Virus record (IMG/VR): IMGVR_UViG_3300045999_002215
Span: 1-58,591 of that record
From: a virus
Length of the DNA stretch: 58,591 nt
Direction: 5' to 3' (one strand)
Below the pieces are notes generated by a model. The model did no database searches and was not told the DNA's origin. It saw only the letters and a program-made list of their open reading frames with translations. Numbering within the stretch: position 1 is the stretch's first letter; the number at the start of each line of letters is the position of its first letter. Positions 34,326 to 41,092 of this stretch are shown piece after piece. The position numbers were made by a program, and so were the translations under genes.

Positions 34326-36156
34326 TTTTGCTCTTCCTAGGGGCTTTGGGTGGCGGGGCAGCGAGTGCGTGCTCTTCTGCGGTGAGGTAAGCCGAGCACC
34401 CCACAGCAATGGCAATCTTGATAGCCTCTTTACGATACCATGCGTAGTCAAGGTCCGCCGGGTGGGTAACCTTGTCAAGCATCGTCATACAGGCCCGAGC
34501 ACCCTCGGTCTTGGGAACCTTGTTACCGTTCTTCACGTACCTAAGGGGCTCAAGGCCAACGTCGTTTGACTGATACCAGCGCACGACCTTGCCCAAGTAT
34601 TGCCCCATCTGCTCTCCCCCGCCAGTCACGTTACGCGCCGAAATGAAGTCACAGAACGGCGCAGCAGTGATGGTCTGCTGGAACGGTATCCCGTTGGCCA
34701 ACCATTGCCCCACAGCGTCGGAGCAGACCTGCGCCGTGGGGTTCTTCCGGAGCGAGAGAGGAGCGTAGATACCCTTCACCTTGAGTTCGCGATCAGGCTT
34801 AACCGCGATGTAGTTGTTCACGTCCTTCATAGCGAGAGCGCGATAGGGCGTGAACTCAAAGCTAAACCGTGACACCTCACTGAACTTGCTGACCACGCGC
34901 TGGATCAGCTCGTCCTTACCGCGCGGGTAACGGATAGCGATGCCGTCGGTGTTGGCTGACAGAGTTTCAGCCCCGGCGCGCTCAAGCCACTCAATCAGCA
35001 TGAGCAGCGTGAACTGGCCGGTGAGCGTCACCGCCAGCATTAGGTCAGGCGAGTACAACACCGAGTACTTGCTTGCCAGCTTGCCGAACGTGCCGTTCAG
35101 AGAGATCTTGAGCGTGGCGTCGGTGGTCTTGTCACCGGACCGCTTGGCTTCAAGGCGGCGACTGTAGATCTTGCGATACTCCCGAACGAAGTCCGATCCC
35201 AAGCTAGCAGGAACGAAACCGCACTCAAGAATGATGCTCGGGTAGAAGCTGGCTGCGTCAATATCGCACATGACGTAGTCCTCCCCGGCCACGTAGCAGA
35301 CCTGCTTGTCATGAACGCTGTGAATGCCGCCCACGCCGAGCTGATATTCACCGGTGCCGAACTTTACAGTCTGCAGCCCCAAGAAGTCTGGCAGCTGGAC
35401 GTGGCCCGTAACCCGGTTCATGTTGAACGTGTGAACCGCCACGCGGTCAAGCAACGCCTGAAGTTCGGCGTCCATGAACTTGAGGAAGCTCGGCGGGGTG
35501 TAGGTTACGGTCTTCGGCACCTCGTTGTCTTTGCGCTTGAGGCCCATGCTGGTGATGTACGCCTGCTCAGCCATTTGCGAGTCTGACTTGCTGCGCATGT
35601 CAACCCCGTAGCGACGGCTCATTTCAACGCGCAGCACGACCTCTTTCTCCAGCTGATTCAGCAGTTCGGCGGTCGTCTCTACGTCGTTGCGGCAATACTC
35701 CACCAGCATGGGCTCTTGCTCAACTGAGATCATTGCATCATGTGCTAGCGGCATGTCCTGCAGCTTGGGCATGTGCATCCGAGCGCCGTAGGCTTTCAAA
35801 CCCACGAACGAGGGAGCGACCTCAATTAAGTCAATGTCATCAGTCATCACGTCTCGCAGACTGAACTTACGCATCGCGGCCCAAGGCGCAACGCGGTTGG
35901 TAATGACGTCGTCTGCGATGCGCTTGATCTCGATCTCCGTGCGGCCAAGACAGAACGCGGACACAACGATGTTGTCAAACGACTTGCTGTTGAAGCCGAT
36001 GAACGTCGCGTCCGGTTGCTGCAAGAACCGCGTGAGCCGAGCCGGGGCATCATTTTCATGACGCCACAGCTCGAACCACTCCCCTGTTTCTACGTCTTTG
36101 GCGCAGAACAGGGTGCGGTTTGGCAGGGTCTCAGTGTCAAACACCCAAGTACTCAC
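34312..36156 (-). CDS. DNA polymerase, family B type (614 aa)
   Basis: Proofreading domain: Exo I VFDTET (Asp7, Glu9), Exo II FIGFNSKSFDN (Asn56, Asp61), Exo III YCRNDVE (Tyr154, Asp158). Polymerase domain: motif A DIDAASFYPSII (Asp300), motif B LKISLNGTFGKL (Lys350, Asn354), motif C LSANTDGIAI (Asp404). The usual DTD of motif C reads NTD here, keeping the second, metal-binding Asp. At 614 residues it is a compact form, as in many phages. The GTG start at 36156 overlaps the stop of the upstream gene (GTGA). It replicates the phage genome and would have to accept modified thymidine templates. Confidence 0.88.
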   Translation of the reverse strand: MSTWVFDTETLPNRTLFCAKDVETGEWFELWRHENDAPARLTRFLQQPDATFIGFNSKSFDNIVVSAFCLGRTEIEIKRIADDVITNRVAPWAAMRKFSLRDVMTDDIDLIEVAPSFVGLKAYGARMHMPKLQDMPLAHDAMISVEQEPMLVEYCRNDVETTAELLNQLEKEVVLRVEMSRRYGVDMRSKSDSQMAEQAYITSMGLKRKDNEVPKTVTYTPPSFLKFMDAELQALLDRVAVHTFNMNRVTGHVQLPDFLGLQTVKFGTGEYQLGVGGIHSVHDKQVCYVAGEDYVMCDIDAASFYPSIILECGFVPASLGSDFVREYRKIYSRRLEAKRSGDKTTDATLKISLNGTFGKLASKYSVLYSPDLMLAVTLTGQFTLLMLIEWLERAGAETLSANTDGIAIRYPRGKDELIQRVVSKFSEVSRFSFEFTPYRALAMKDVNNYIAVKPDRELKVKGIYAPLSLRKNPTAQVCSDAVGQWLANGIPFQQTITAAPFCDFISARNVTGGGEQMGQYLGKVVRWYQSNDVGLEPLRYVKNGNKVPKTEGARACMTMLDKVTHPADLDYAWYRKEAIKIAIAVGCSAYLTAEEHALAAPPPKAPRKSKNAKR

Positions 36157-36452
36157 AGCTTATCCGGGTTGCTAAAGCGCAGGTCTCCACGAGGCAGAGA
36201 TCTGGGCTCAGGTTGGCTCTTGTTGAGTTCGGCGTAGATCATCTCACGCTTCTTCTCAAGGCAGTGAATGGCCTTTTCAAGATCCTCAAGATCTTTCTCA
36301 AGACCGCCCTTCTTGCCGAGGCGCGCCATGTACTTGCTGGCATAACCGAGCAGGTAGTCGCCCCCGAAAATCATGTACACCAAGTCCCAATGCTGGAGGC
36401 CCGATTCGTTCTTGTAGTGGGTGCCGCCCACCTGCTTGTCATTCGCACTCAT
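36153..36452 (-). CDS. DUF3310 protein (99 aa)
   Basis: The start KQVGGTHYKNESGLQHWDLV is the hallmark of DUF3310, also found in T7 gp1.7-type nucleotide kinases. The following helices (DYLLGYASKYMARLGKKGG, KDLEDLEKAIHCLEKKR) complete the family pattern. T7 gp1.7 phosphorylates dGMP and dTMP; this protein is a single-domain version and its activity is unknown. It overlaps both the nucleotidase and polymerase genes. Confidence 0.8.
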   Translation of the reverse strand: MSANDKQVGGTHYKNESGLQHWDLVYMIFGGDYLLGYASKYMARLGKKGGLEKDLEDLEKAIHCLEKKREMIYAELNKSQPEPRSLPRGDLRFSNPDKL

Positions 36453-36936
36453 GGCGCATCTCCTCGATCAGGTTGAACAGATGTTCTGCCGAGCCGGTCG
36501 GCTCGAGCTTCTTTGCGTAGCTGATGTAGGTGTCGTACACCGCCCGCATACGGCGATTGCCTAGGCTCATCTCGCGCAGGCAAAATAACGCCCCGTGGGC
36601 GATGTCGGCAAATTTGAGGGTGCGCGCGTCTTCCGGGCTAAGCTCAGGGAAGATGATGCCAGATTCAAGCATGAGCCGAAGCTCCAGCTTTTCAACCTGC
36701 TCGCCGATGCCGTATTCGCGCTTGGCCGGAGAGGGGATGTCCCCAGTCCGGTGCTCTGCCAGATCATGAAGCAGCGCGGCAATCAGCAGGGGGCTTGAGG
36801 CGCTCTGGTCAAGCATGAGCACCAAGCAGGCGACCCCGTGAGAGTGGTGACCCACCGTCTCATTTTGAAGGGTCGTGTAGGTGTGGAAGCGAGTTACCTC
36901 GGCACCAGCAAGTATGAAGTCAAGCACGTTCCGCAT
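36439..36936 (-). CDS. HD-domain 5'-deoxynucleotidase (YfbR-like)
   Basis: A 165-residue HD hydrolase. Metal ligands are visible: ENETVGHHSHG-like region (QNETVGHHSHGVACLVLMLD) and ALLHDLAEHRTGDIPSPAKR (His-Asp pair and Glu). The downstream KFADIAHGALF supplies the last Asp. YfbR-type enzymes remove phosphate from deoxynucleoside monophosphates such as dUMP or dTMP. In this genome it may deplete normal dTMP so that a modified nucleotide is used. It is first in its own transcript from the promoter at 36969-36998, with leader TAACTGGAGA. Confidence 0.85.
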   Translation of the reverse strand: MRNVLDFILAGAEVTRFHTYTTLQNETVGHHSHGVACLVLMLDQSASSPLLIAALLHDLAEHRTGDIPSPAKREYGIGEQVEKLELRLMLESGIIFPELSPEDARTLKFADIAHGALFCLREMSLGNRRMRAVYDTYISYAKKLEPTGSAEHLFNLIEEMRHECE

Positions 36937-36968
36937 TAGCAGTTCTCCAGTTAGAAGTTATAAGGCCA

Positions 36969-36998
36969 ATTATAGCGCGGGTGTTTTGCAAAAGGCAA
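36969..36998 (-). promoter_or_regulatory. sigma70-type promoter, TTGCCT-18-TATAAT (minus strand)
   Basis: Read on the minus strand, -35 TTGCCT is at 36998-36993 and -10 TATAAT at 36974-36969, spacer 18. It stands just behind the thymidylate-synthase-like gene and drives the nucleotidase, polymerase and recombination genes. Confidence 0.8.
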
Positions 36999-36999
36999 G

Positions 37000-38007
37000 T
37001 CATTTCTTTCCCATAGTTTTCATCAGCTTACGTTTCTCACGGCGGTCGATCCAGTCAAACACCGCCTTGCGCCAATCATCAGCTCGGATCTGCTGAGCGT
37101 AGTAGCGTCCGTCACCGGACTGTGTCTTACGCGCTCGGCTGACCAGAGCCATCGGGCGAGCTGCGTAGTCAAAGAACGGGCTGGCGTAGCGGGTGCGCTC
37201 GTCAAACGGGTTTTCGCAGAACGCCTCGCACTCTTCAAGGAACCGCTCATAATCGCTGTCAATCATCAGCGGAGACGGCACTACCGCGCCCCGAGAGTAA
37301 TGGTCGTATTCTTCTGAGACAGGCGGACTCAGGAGGTACGGAGTGGCGTCGTACAGCTCCGTATACAGGTGAAGGTTATTGCTCACCTGACGGTAGACGC
37401 CGACCGGATGGCCTGTCGCCGCTGCCACGAACTCCTGCAACACGCTAAAGTGCACCGCGTTGGCCCCGTATGCGCCCCACCAGATGTCATTGCTGCGGTT
37501 GAACACGGTCATGTTCAAGCGACCTTTACGCACGTCAAACACAATCTGCGTGTTGCACGCCTTGTCCTTCGTGTTCTTGGCGAGGTCGGCGCTGTCCCAG
37601 ATTTGAATAACCGCCTGCCGCGTAGCGTGGTCGCGACGTAGCAGCCTGATAACTTCGGTAAGCTGGTCGCGCCCAAAGTGGTTACGCCAGCGATGGCCGT
37701 AAGCCGCGTTGAAGTTTGCGCCGTCGTCGCTAAAGTCACCCATGCGCGAGTTGAACTGCGTCAGGAACGCGACGTCCTTACGCCCTGCCAGCATCCAGAC
37801 GGACTCCATGAGGTGAAAGATCGGGTTTGCGTCTCGCCCCTCATGAAACAGAACCCTCTCTGTTGGTCGGGTGTAGACCGTGGTCACCATCTCCGGGTGC
37901 ACGATTGCCGGCCCGTTGCGAGTGTGCTCAGGCTCGAGGTTCAGCACCTTGAGCTTCCAGAATATCTCGCTGAACGCTTGGTTCACGTTACGAACTACAA
38001 GTTCCAT
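37000..38007 (-). CDS. thymidylate synthase homologue, probable dUMP hydroxymethylase
   Basis: A 335-residue ThyA-fold protein. Conserved elements: ESVWMLAGRKD; RRDHATRQAVIQIWDSADL (phosphate Arg); ACNTQIVFDV with catalytic Cys151; NRSNDIWWGAYGANAVHFS with Asn183 at the place of the dUMP-specific Asn; NNLHLYTELYD. The Asn argues for dUMP rather than dCMP as substrate. Such proteins make either dTMP or 5-hydroxymethyl-dUMP. Because the next three genes upstream belong to thymidine hypermodification, hydroxymethylation of dUMP is the favoured reaction, but sequence alone does not settle it. It is longer than ThyA (264 aa). Confidence 0.75.
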   Translation of the reverse strand: MELVVRNVNQAFSEIFWKLKVLNLEPEHTRNGPAIVHPEMVTTVYTRPTERVLFHEGRDANPIFHLMESVWMLAGRKDVAFLTQFNSRMGDFSDDGANFNAAYGHRWRNHFGRDQLTEVIRLLRRDHATRQAVIQIWDSADLAKNTKDKACNTQIVFDVRKGRLNMTVFNRSNDIWWGAYGANAVHFSVLQEFVAAATGHPVGVYRQVSNNLHLYTELYDATPYLLSPPVSEEYDHYSRGAVVPSPLMIDSDYERFLEECEAFCENPFDERTRYASPFFDYAARPMALVSRARKTQSGDGRYYAQQIRADDWRKAVFDWIDRREKRKLMKTMGKK

Positions 38008-38009
38008 AC

Positions 38010-38930
38010 TTAAAACTCCGTTTCAGGAATGTAGGTTGTTTTGGGTTTGCCTTCGCCTAGGACGGTGCGGCAATACTTGCTGAACTCACACATGCAGTTC
38101 TGAACGTCGTGCAGCGTGAGGTCGTCAATCTCAAGCTCATCTATCACCGCATCGCGGATCTTGACAAGCTCATAGTTGAAGTTGTCCTGCGTCCATCCGG
38201 CGCTCGGGCTGCGGTTGAGCAGGTAATTCAGCCCGCGACTGCTGCCGGGGCCGATGGGCGCGTAAGTGTTCAGGTCTGCCGCAGAACCGAGCTGAGTGCA
38301 ATAGGTGAGGTCGGCGGCGACCTGCCCTGCCATGAACGTGCTGATGCCAAAACTACCCGACAGCTCTTTGACAAAGTCAGAGATCAAAGGCAGCGTCCTG
38401 AATATTGCGTAGTCAATCTCATCACCGATGTTGAGCGCCGGGGCGATGATGTGCTTTGCCACGGCGAGAGACTTGACTCCGCCGGGGTCCATCTTGGTTG
38501 GGTAAACCATGTACGCGCCGGAGTAGACTTTGTTGCCTTCACCTTTGAGCCGCTCTACCGACTCTGAGAAGTCTTGCGGGTCAAAGTCACCGGCTGCGCG
38601 GAACAGAATGCCGTCGTCAATCAGCCTTTGCAGCGTCGGTGGCCAGTTGATGAGCCGCGTGATGAGCAGTATGAACCAGAGGTCTTGGCGGTTCTCGTTC
38701 GGTCTGATAATGCGCTCGATGATCCACTTGGTCACGCGGTCGTCGCGACGGCGGATGTTAGTGAACTTGTATTTGTCAAGCACCGGGTCTTTGGTGTACG
38801 GGCGCTCTCCCCCACCCTCACGGACGATGCGGATCACTTCACGTTCCCAGATGAAGTAGAGGAGCGCGGGCATTGAGCACACGGTGGTCGGGTTGGGCAT
38901 GGGGTAGGGAGCGGTGTTACGCATTTTCAT
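38010..38930 (-). CDS. thymidine-hypermodification helical protein (HMUDK-helical / pyrophosphorylase-type)
   Basis: A 306-residue helical protein. The N-terminal pattern MPALLYFIWEREVIRI, KDPVLDKYKFTNIRRRDDRV and DLWFILLITRLINWPPTL, plus the later GISTFMAGQVAADL and YAPIGPGSSRGLNYLLNR, places it in the superfamily that contains the 5-hmdU DNA kinase helical domain and the alpha-glutamyl/putrescinyl thymine pyrophosphorylases. These act on 5-hydroxymethyl-dU in DNA. Which clade it belongs to I cannot decide without profiles. I choose ATG 38930 because an upstream TTG (38948) lies in the kinase gene. It is three bases from the ThyA-like gene. Confidence 0.75.
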   Translation of the reverse strand: MKMRNTAPYPMPNPTTVCSMPALLYFIWEREVIRIVREGGGERPYTKDPVLDKYKFTNIRRRDDRVTKWIIERIIRPNENRQDLWFILLITRLINWPPTLQRLIDDGILFRAAGDFDPQDFSESVERLKGEGNKVYSGAYMVYPTKMDPGGVKSLAVAKHIIAPALNIGDEIDYAIFRTLPLISDFVKELSGSFGISTFMAGQVAADLTYCTQLGSAADLNTYAPIGPGSSRGLNYLLNRSPSAGWTQDNFNYELVKIRDAVIDELEIDDLTLHDVQNCMCEFSKYCRTVLGEGKPKTTYIPETEF

Positions 38931-39498
38931 ATTCCCGGATGATTTCAAGTAGCGCGGGGTGAGTGTTTTTGTGGTCGATCAGGCGCACGTCGTAGCCGCC
39001 TTCTTTGCGCAGGTTCTTGTAGCAGTTGACCACAGACTCAAACTTGTCAATCAAGTTCTTGGGGTCAAACGCTTTCTCGTTACCGGCTTCCAAGCGCCGA
39101 CCCTTCACCCTCTCAATGCAGAGGTCCTGCGGGGTGTCGAGGAACGCATAAGCGTCACAGCCTGTGGGGTGGATGGTTTGCGTTACCTGCCCTGCGAGAC
39201 CGCTCGCTGAGACCAAAGCGCCTTCATACAGCACGTGACCTAGCGGGTGCGCCTTCATGATCTTCTCGGCAATCTCCGCCTGCGTCTTGATGGCGTCTGT
39301 GCCGCCGCAAGTGTTGTCGTATTTGCCCACGACGAACACCGGAGCCGTGACACCCGCCGTGGTCAGGTCCAGCCGGTAACCCGCGATCTTGTTACCGCTC
39401 ATCAGCATCTGGTTGGGGTAGCCGTTCAGGAACTCCCGCATAGCGGTCGTCTTGCCCGAGCCGAACGTGCCCGCGATTCTGAGTATGACGTGTTTCAT
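38917..39498 (-). CDS. P-loop kinase, putative 5-hmdU DNA kinase
   Basis: A 193-residue P-loop kinase with Walker A AGTFGSGKTT (Lys16) at the N-terminus, a YDNTCGGTDAI substrate-side loop, HVLYEGALVSASG and a lid region with ERVKGRRLEAGNEKAFDP. Kinases of this kind, encoded beside the helical proteins, phosphorylate the hydroxymethyl group of 5-hmdU in DNA as first step of hypermodification. Context on both sides supports this. Its ATG overlaps the upstream stop (ATGA), and its 3' end overlaps the next gene by 14 bases. Confidence 0.75.
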   Translation of the reverse strand: MKHVILRIAGTFGSGKTTAMREFLNGYPNQMLMSGNKIAGYRLDLTTAGVTAPVFVVGKYDNTCGGTDAIKTQAEIAEKIMKAHPLGHVLYEGALVSASGLAGQVTQTIHPTGCDAYAFLDTPQDLCIERVKGRRLEAGNEKAFDPKNLIDKFESVVNCYKNLRKEGGYDVRLIDHKNTHPALLEIIREYENA

Positions 39499-40499
39499 AG
39501 GAAGTGTTCCCCTCTGAACGGCATCCCCGTCTCCGGGAACAGCGCCGCCTTTTGCTTGATCGTGAGTCGCGGACCCTTGGCGCACTCGTCGCGCAACCAT
39601 TCGGGCAGCAACTCGCTGCGGATGTCTTTGAACGTCTCGGTATACTTTGACTGGCCGCGAGACTCAGCCCACTCAATCCGCTCCCAGGCCATGTCGGCGT
39701 AAACGCCGGGGTAGCGGCGACCGAAGAAGTGGTTCTTGAACGTGCACAGGTTGCTCTCCATGGTGAACTTGCTGACGTCGGGAACGCCGGTGTGCATCGT
39801 TTTGAACGCCCCCAGAAAGATGTCAGCCCTCTCGTTGAGAAAGCCGCACATCTTCTTGAAGTTCTCGTAGTTGCCGTCAAACCCGTTGTTGGCGCGCTTG
39901 TCCCATACGAGATTATCAAACCCGAGCAGGAACAGCATGCCGTTGCGGTGCGACTTGCTGCCTGACTTGTCTTCAAAGAGAAGGTCGTCGCAGTCGGCCC
40001 CAAAGCCGTTCAGGAACACGTACTCCAAATAGGAGAAAGATGACAAGCGCCCAAACGAGTAGTAGCGGTTGCGCACGAGCTTCCAAAGCTCTTCGTACGT
40101 CTTACCCGTGAGCATGGCCTCTTGAGAGCCGTGTTCCTCCACCAGCCGAGCGTAAACCCTGATGGCTTCAACGGTGTCGCGCTTTTGGTAACGGCGGTCA
40201 GTGTCAAACTGCAGGGTGTCCCACTCAGCATTGAACCAGTCTTCAAACCGCTTGAGAGTTGCGCTCGCCGGGGGAACCGACGGGAGCTGATCAAACAGGC
40301 GGAGCGACGTGATGGGGTTCTGCGTCATGCCGTTCAAGAAGGCGAACCACAGCCGCTGCTCGGCATCCCAGTTGTTGCGAGTGGCAAGCTCAGGCATGTA
40401 AAGGTAAACCAGCCCCGGCATGACCCCGTGGCTCAAGTTCAGGTCGTACAGCTTGTAGAAGTAACTCCCGCGCGTGTCTACGGTGCGATAGTCAATCAT
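39495..40499 (-). CDS. amino acid:DNA transferase-type protein (aGPT-PPlase clade 2 / ADDT)
   Basis: A 334-residue protein of the family called amino acid:DNA transferase or alpha-glutamyl/putrescinyl thymine pyrophosphorylase clade 2. Visible family features: WDAEQRLWFAFLNGMTQNPI; LQFDTDRRYQKRDTVEAI; YYSFGRLSSFSYLEYVF; HRNGMLFLLGFDNLVWDK; FTMESNLCTFKNHF. These proteins replace the phosphate or pyrophosphate on 5-hydroxymethyl-dU in DNA by an amino acid or amine. It begins the hypermodification cluster and overlaps the kinase gene by four bases. Confidence 0.75.
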   Translation of the reverse strand: MIDYRTVDTRGSYFYKLYDLNLSHGVMPGLVYLYMPELATRNNWDAEQRLWFAFLNGMTQNPITSLRLFDQLPSVPPASATLKRFEDWFNAEWDTLQFDTDRRYQKRDTVEAIRVYARLVEEHGSQEAMLTGKTYEELWKLVRNRYYSFGRLSSFSYLEYVFLNGFGADCDDLLFEDKSGSKSHRNGMLFLLGFDNLVWDKRANNGFDGNYENFKKMCGFLNERADIFLGAFKTMHTGVPDVSKFTMESNLCTFKNHFFGRRYPGVYADMAWERIEWAESRGQSKYTETFKDIRSELLPEWLRDECAKGPRLTIKQKAALFPETGMPFRGEHFL

Positions 40500-40680
40500 C
40501 TTGATACTCCTCGTTATCCAGTTTCTTTATCAGAGCGGGAACTTTGCGCCACTTGTATATGCTCGCGGTCGAGACGCTATAAAGAGCTGCAGCGTTTTTC
40601 ACACCAAAACGCTCGGCAGAGCGCAAAGCCCCAATACGAAGGTCGTCGGTAAGCCCGTAGTCAGGATGTAACCCGGTCAT
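40492..40680 (-). CDS. small HTH protein (62 aa)
   Basis: A 62-residue protein starting at ATG 40680, with a helix-turn-helix in RSAERFGVKNAAALYSVSTA followed by SIYKWRK, a pattern typical of simple DNA-binding proteins. It overlaps the previous stop (ATGA) and the following gene by eight bases. It could regulate transcription of the replication block; target unknown. Confidence 0.65.
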   Translation of the reverse strand: MTGLHPDYGLTDDLRIGALRSAERFGVKNAAALYSVSTASIYKWRKVPALIKKLDNEEYQDD

Positions 40681-40847
40681 TTCACGCAACTCCCCTGCAC
40701 CCACTGCTTGTCGGCGGCGATGCACTGTTCGTAGCGCAACTGACTTTTCTCCGTCTCATCGAAGATCACCTGACCCAGCCCGTAGATGAAGAACGCAAGG
40801 CAGGCGATGCCCGCCAGCGGCACGATGTTGTCCCAGAAGTCTCTCAT
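40677..40847 (-). CDS. small membrane protein (56 aa)
   Basis: A 56-residue protein with one membrane segment (about residues 9-27, VPLAGIACLAFFIYGLGQV) and a polar tail containing two cysteines (YEQCIAADKQWVQGSC). ATG 40847 overlaps the stop of the upstream gene by four bases. Function unknown; early membrane proteins of phages often interfere with superinfection or host functions, but nothing here shows that. Confidence 0.6.
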   Translation of the reverse strand: MRDFWDNIVPLAGIACLAFFIYGLGQVIFDETEKSQLRYEQCIAADKQWVQGSCVK

Positions 40848-41092
40848 CTGCGCCCCCTGTTCCAAGCCAGCCGCGATATTTTGTTCGCCAGATCGTCGAG
40901 CTCCTCAACGCTAATATCGCGATTGTCAAGCAGTGCCGTATAGATCGCCGCCGTCAACCGCTTGCTGGGCAACACCGCCGACCCTTGAATTATCGCAGCT
41001 ACCGCCTCTGACTGCACGTCACGTACCGGCATCAGCCTCTCTTGTTTACGTCCGAATATCATCGTCATTATCTCCTTCAGATAACTGTTCAT
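40844..41092 (-). CDS. hypothetical protein (82 aa)
   Basis: An 82-residue mainly helical basic protein (IFGRKQERLMPVRDVQSEAV; ISVEELDDLANKISRLAW). Start overlaps the primase-helicase stop by four bases. Family not recognised; likely accessory to replication by position. Confidence 0.6.
   Translation of the reverse strand: MNSYLKEIMTMIFGRKQERLMPVRDVQSEAVAAIIQGSAVLPSKRLTAAIYTALLDNRDISVEELDDLANKISRLAWNRGRR

Noticed and set aside
37000-38007. dCMP hydroxymethylase for the ThyA homologue
   Set aside because: The Asn at the nucleotide-recognition position (GAYGANAV) is kept, which favours dUMP; the neighbours are thymidine- not cytosine-modification genes.
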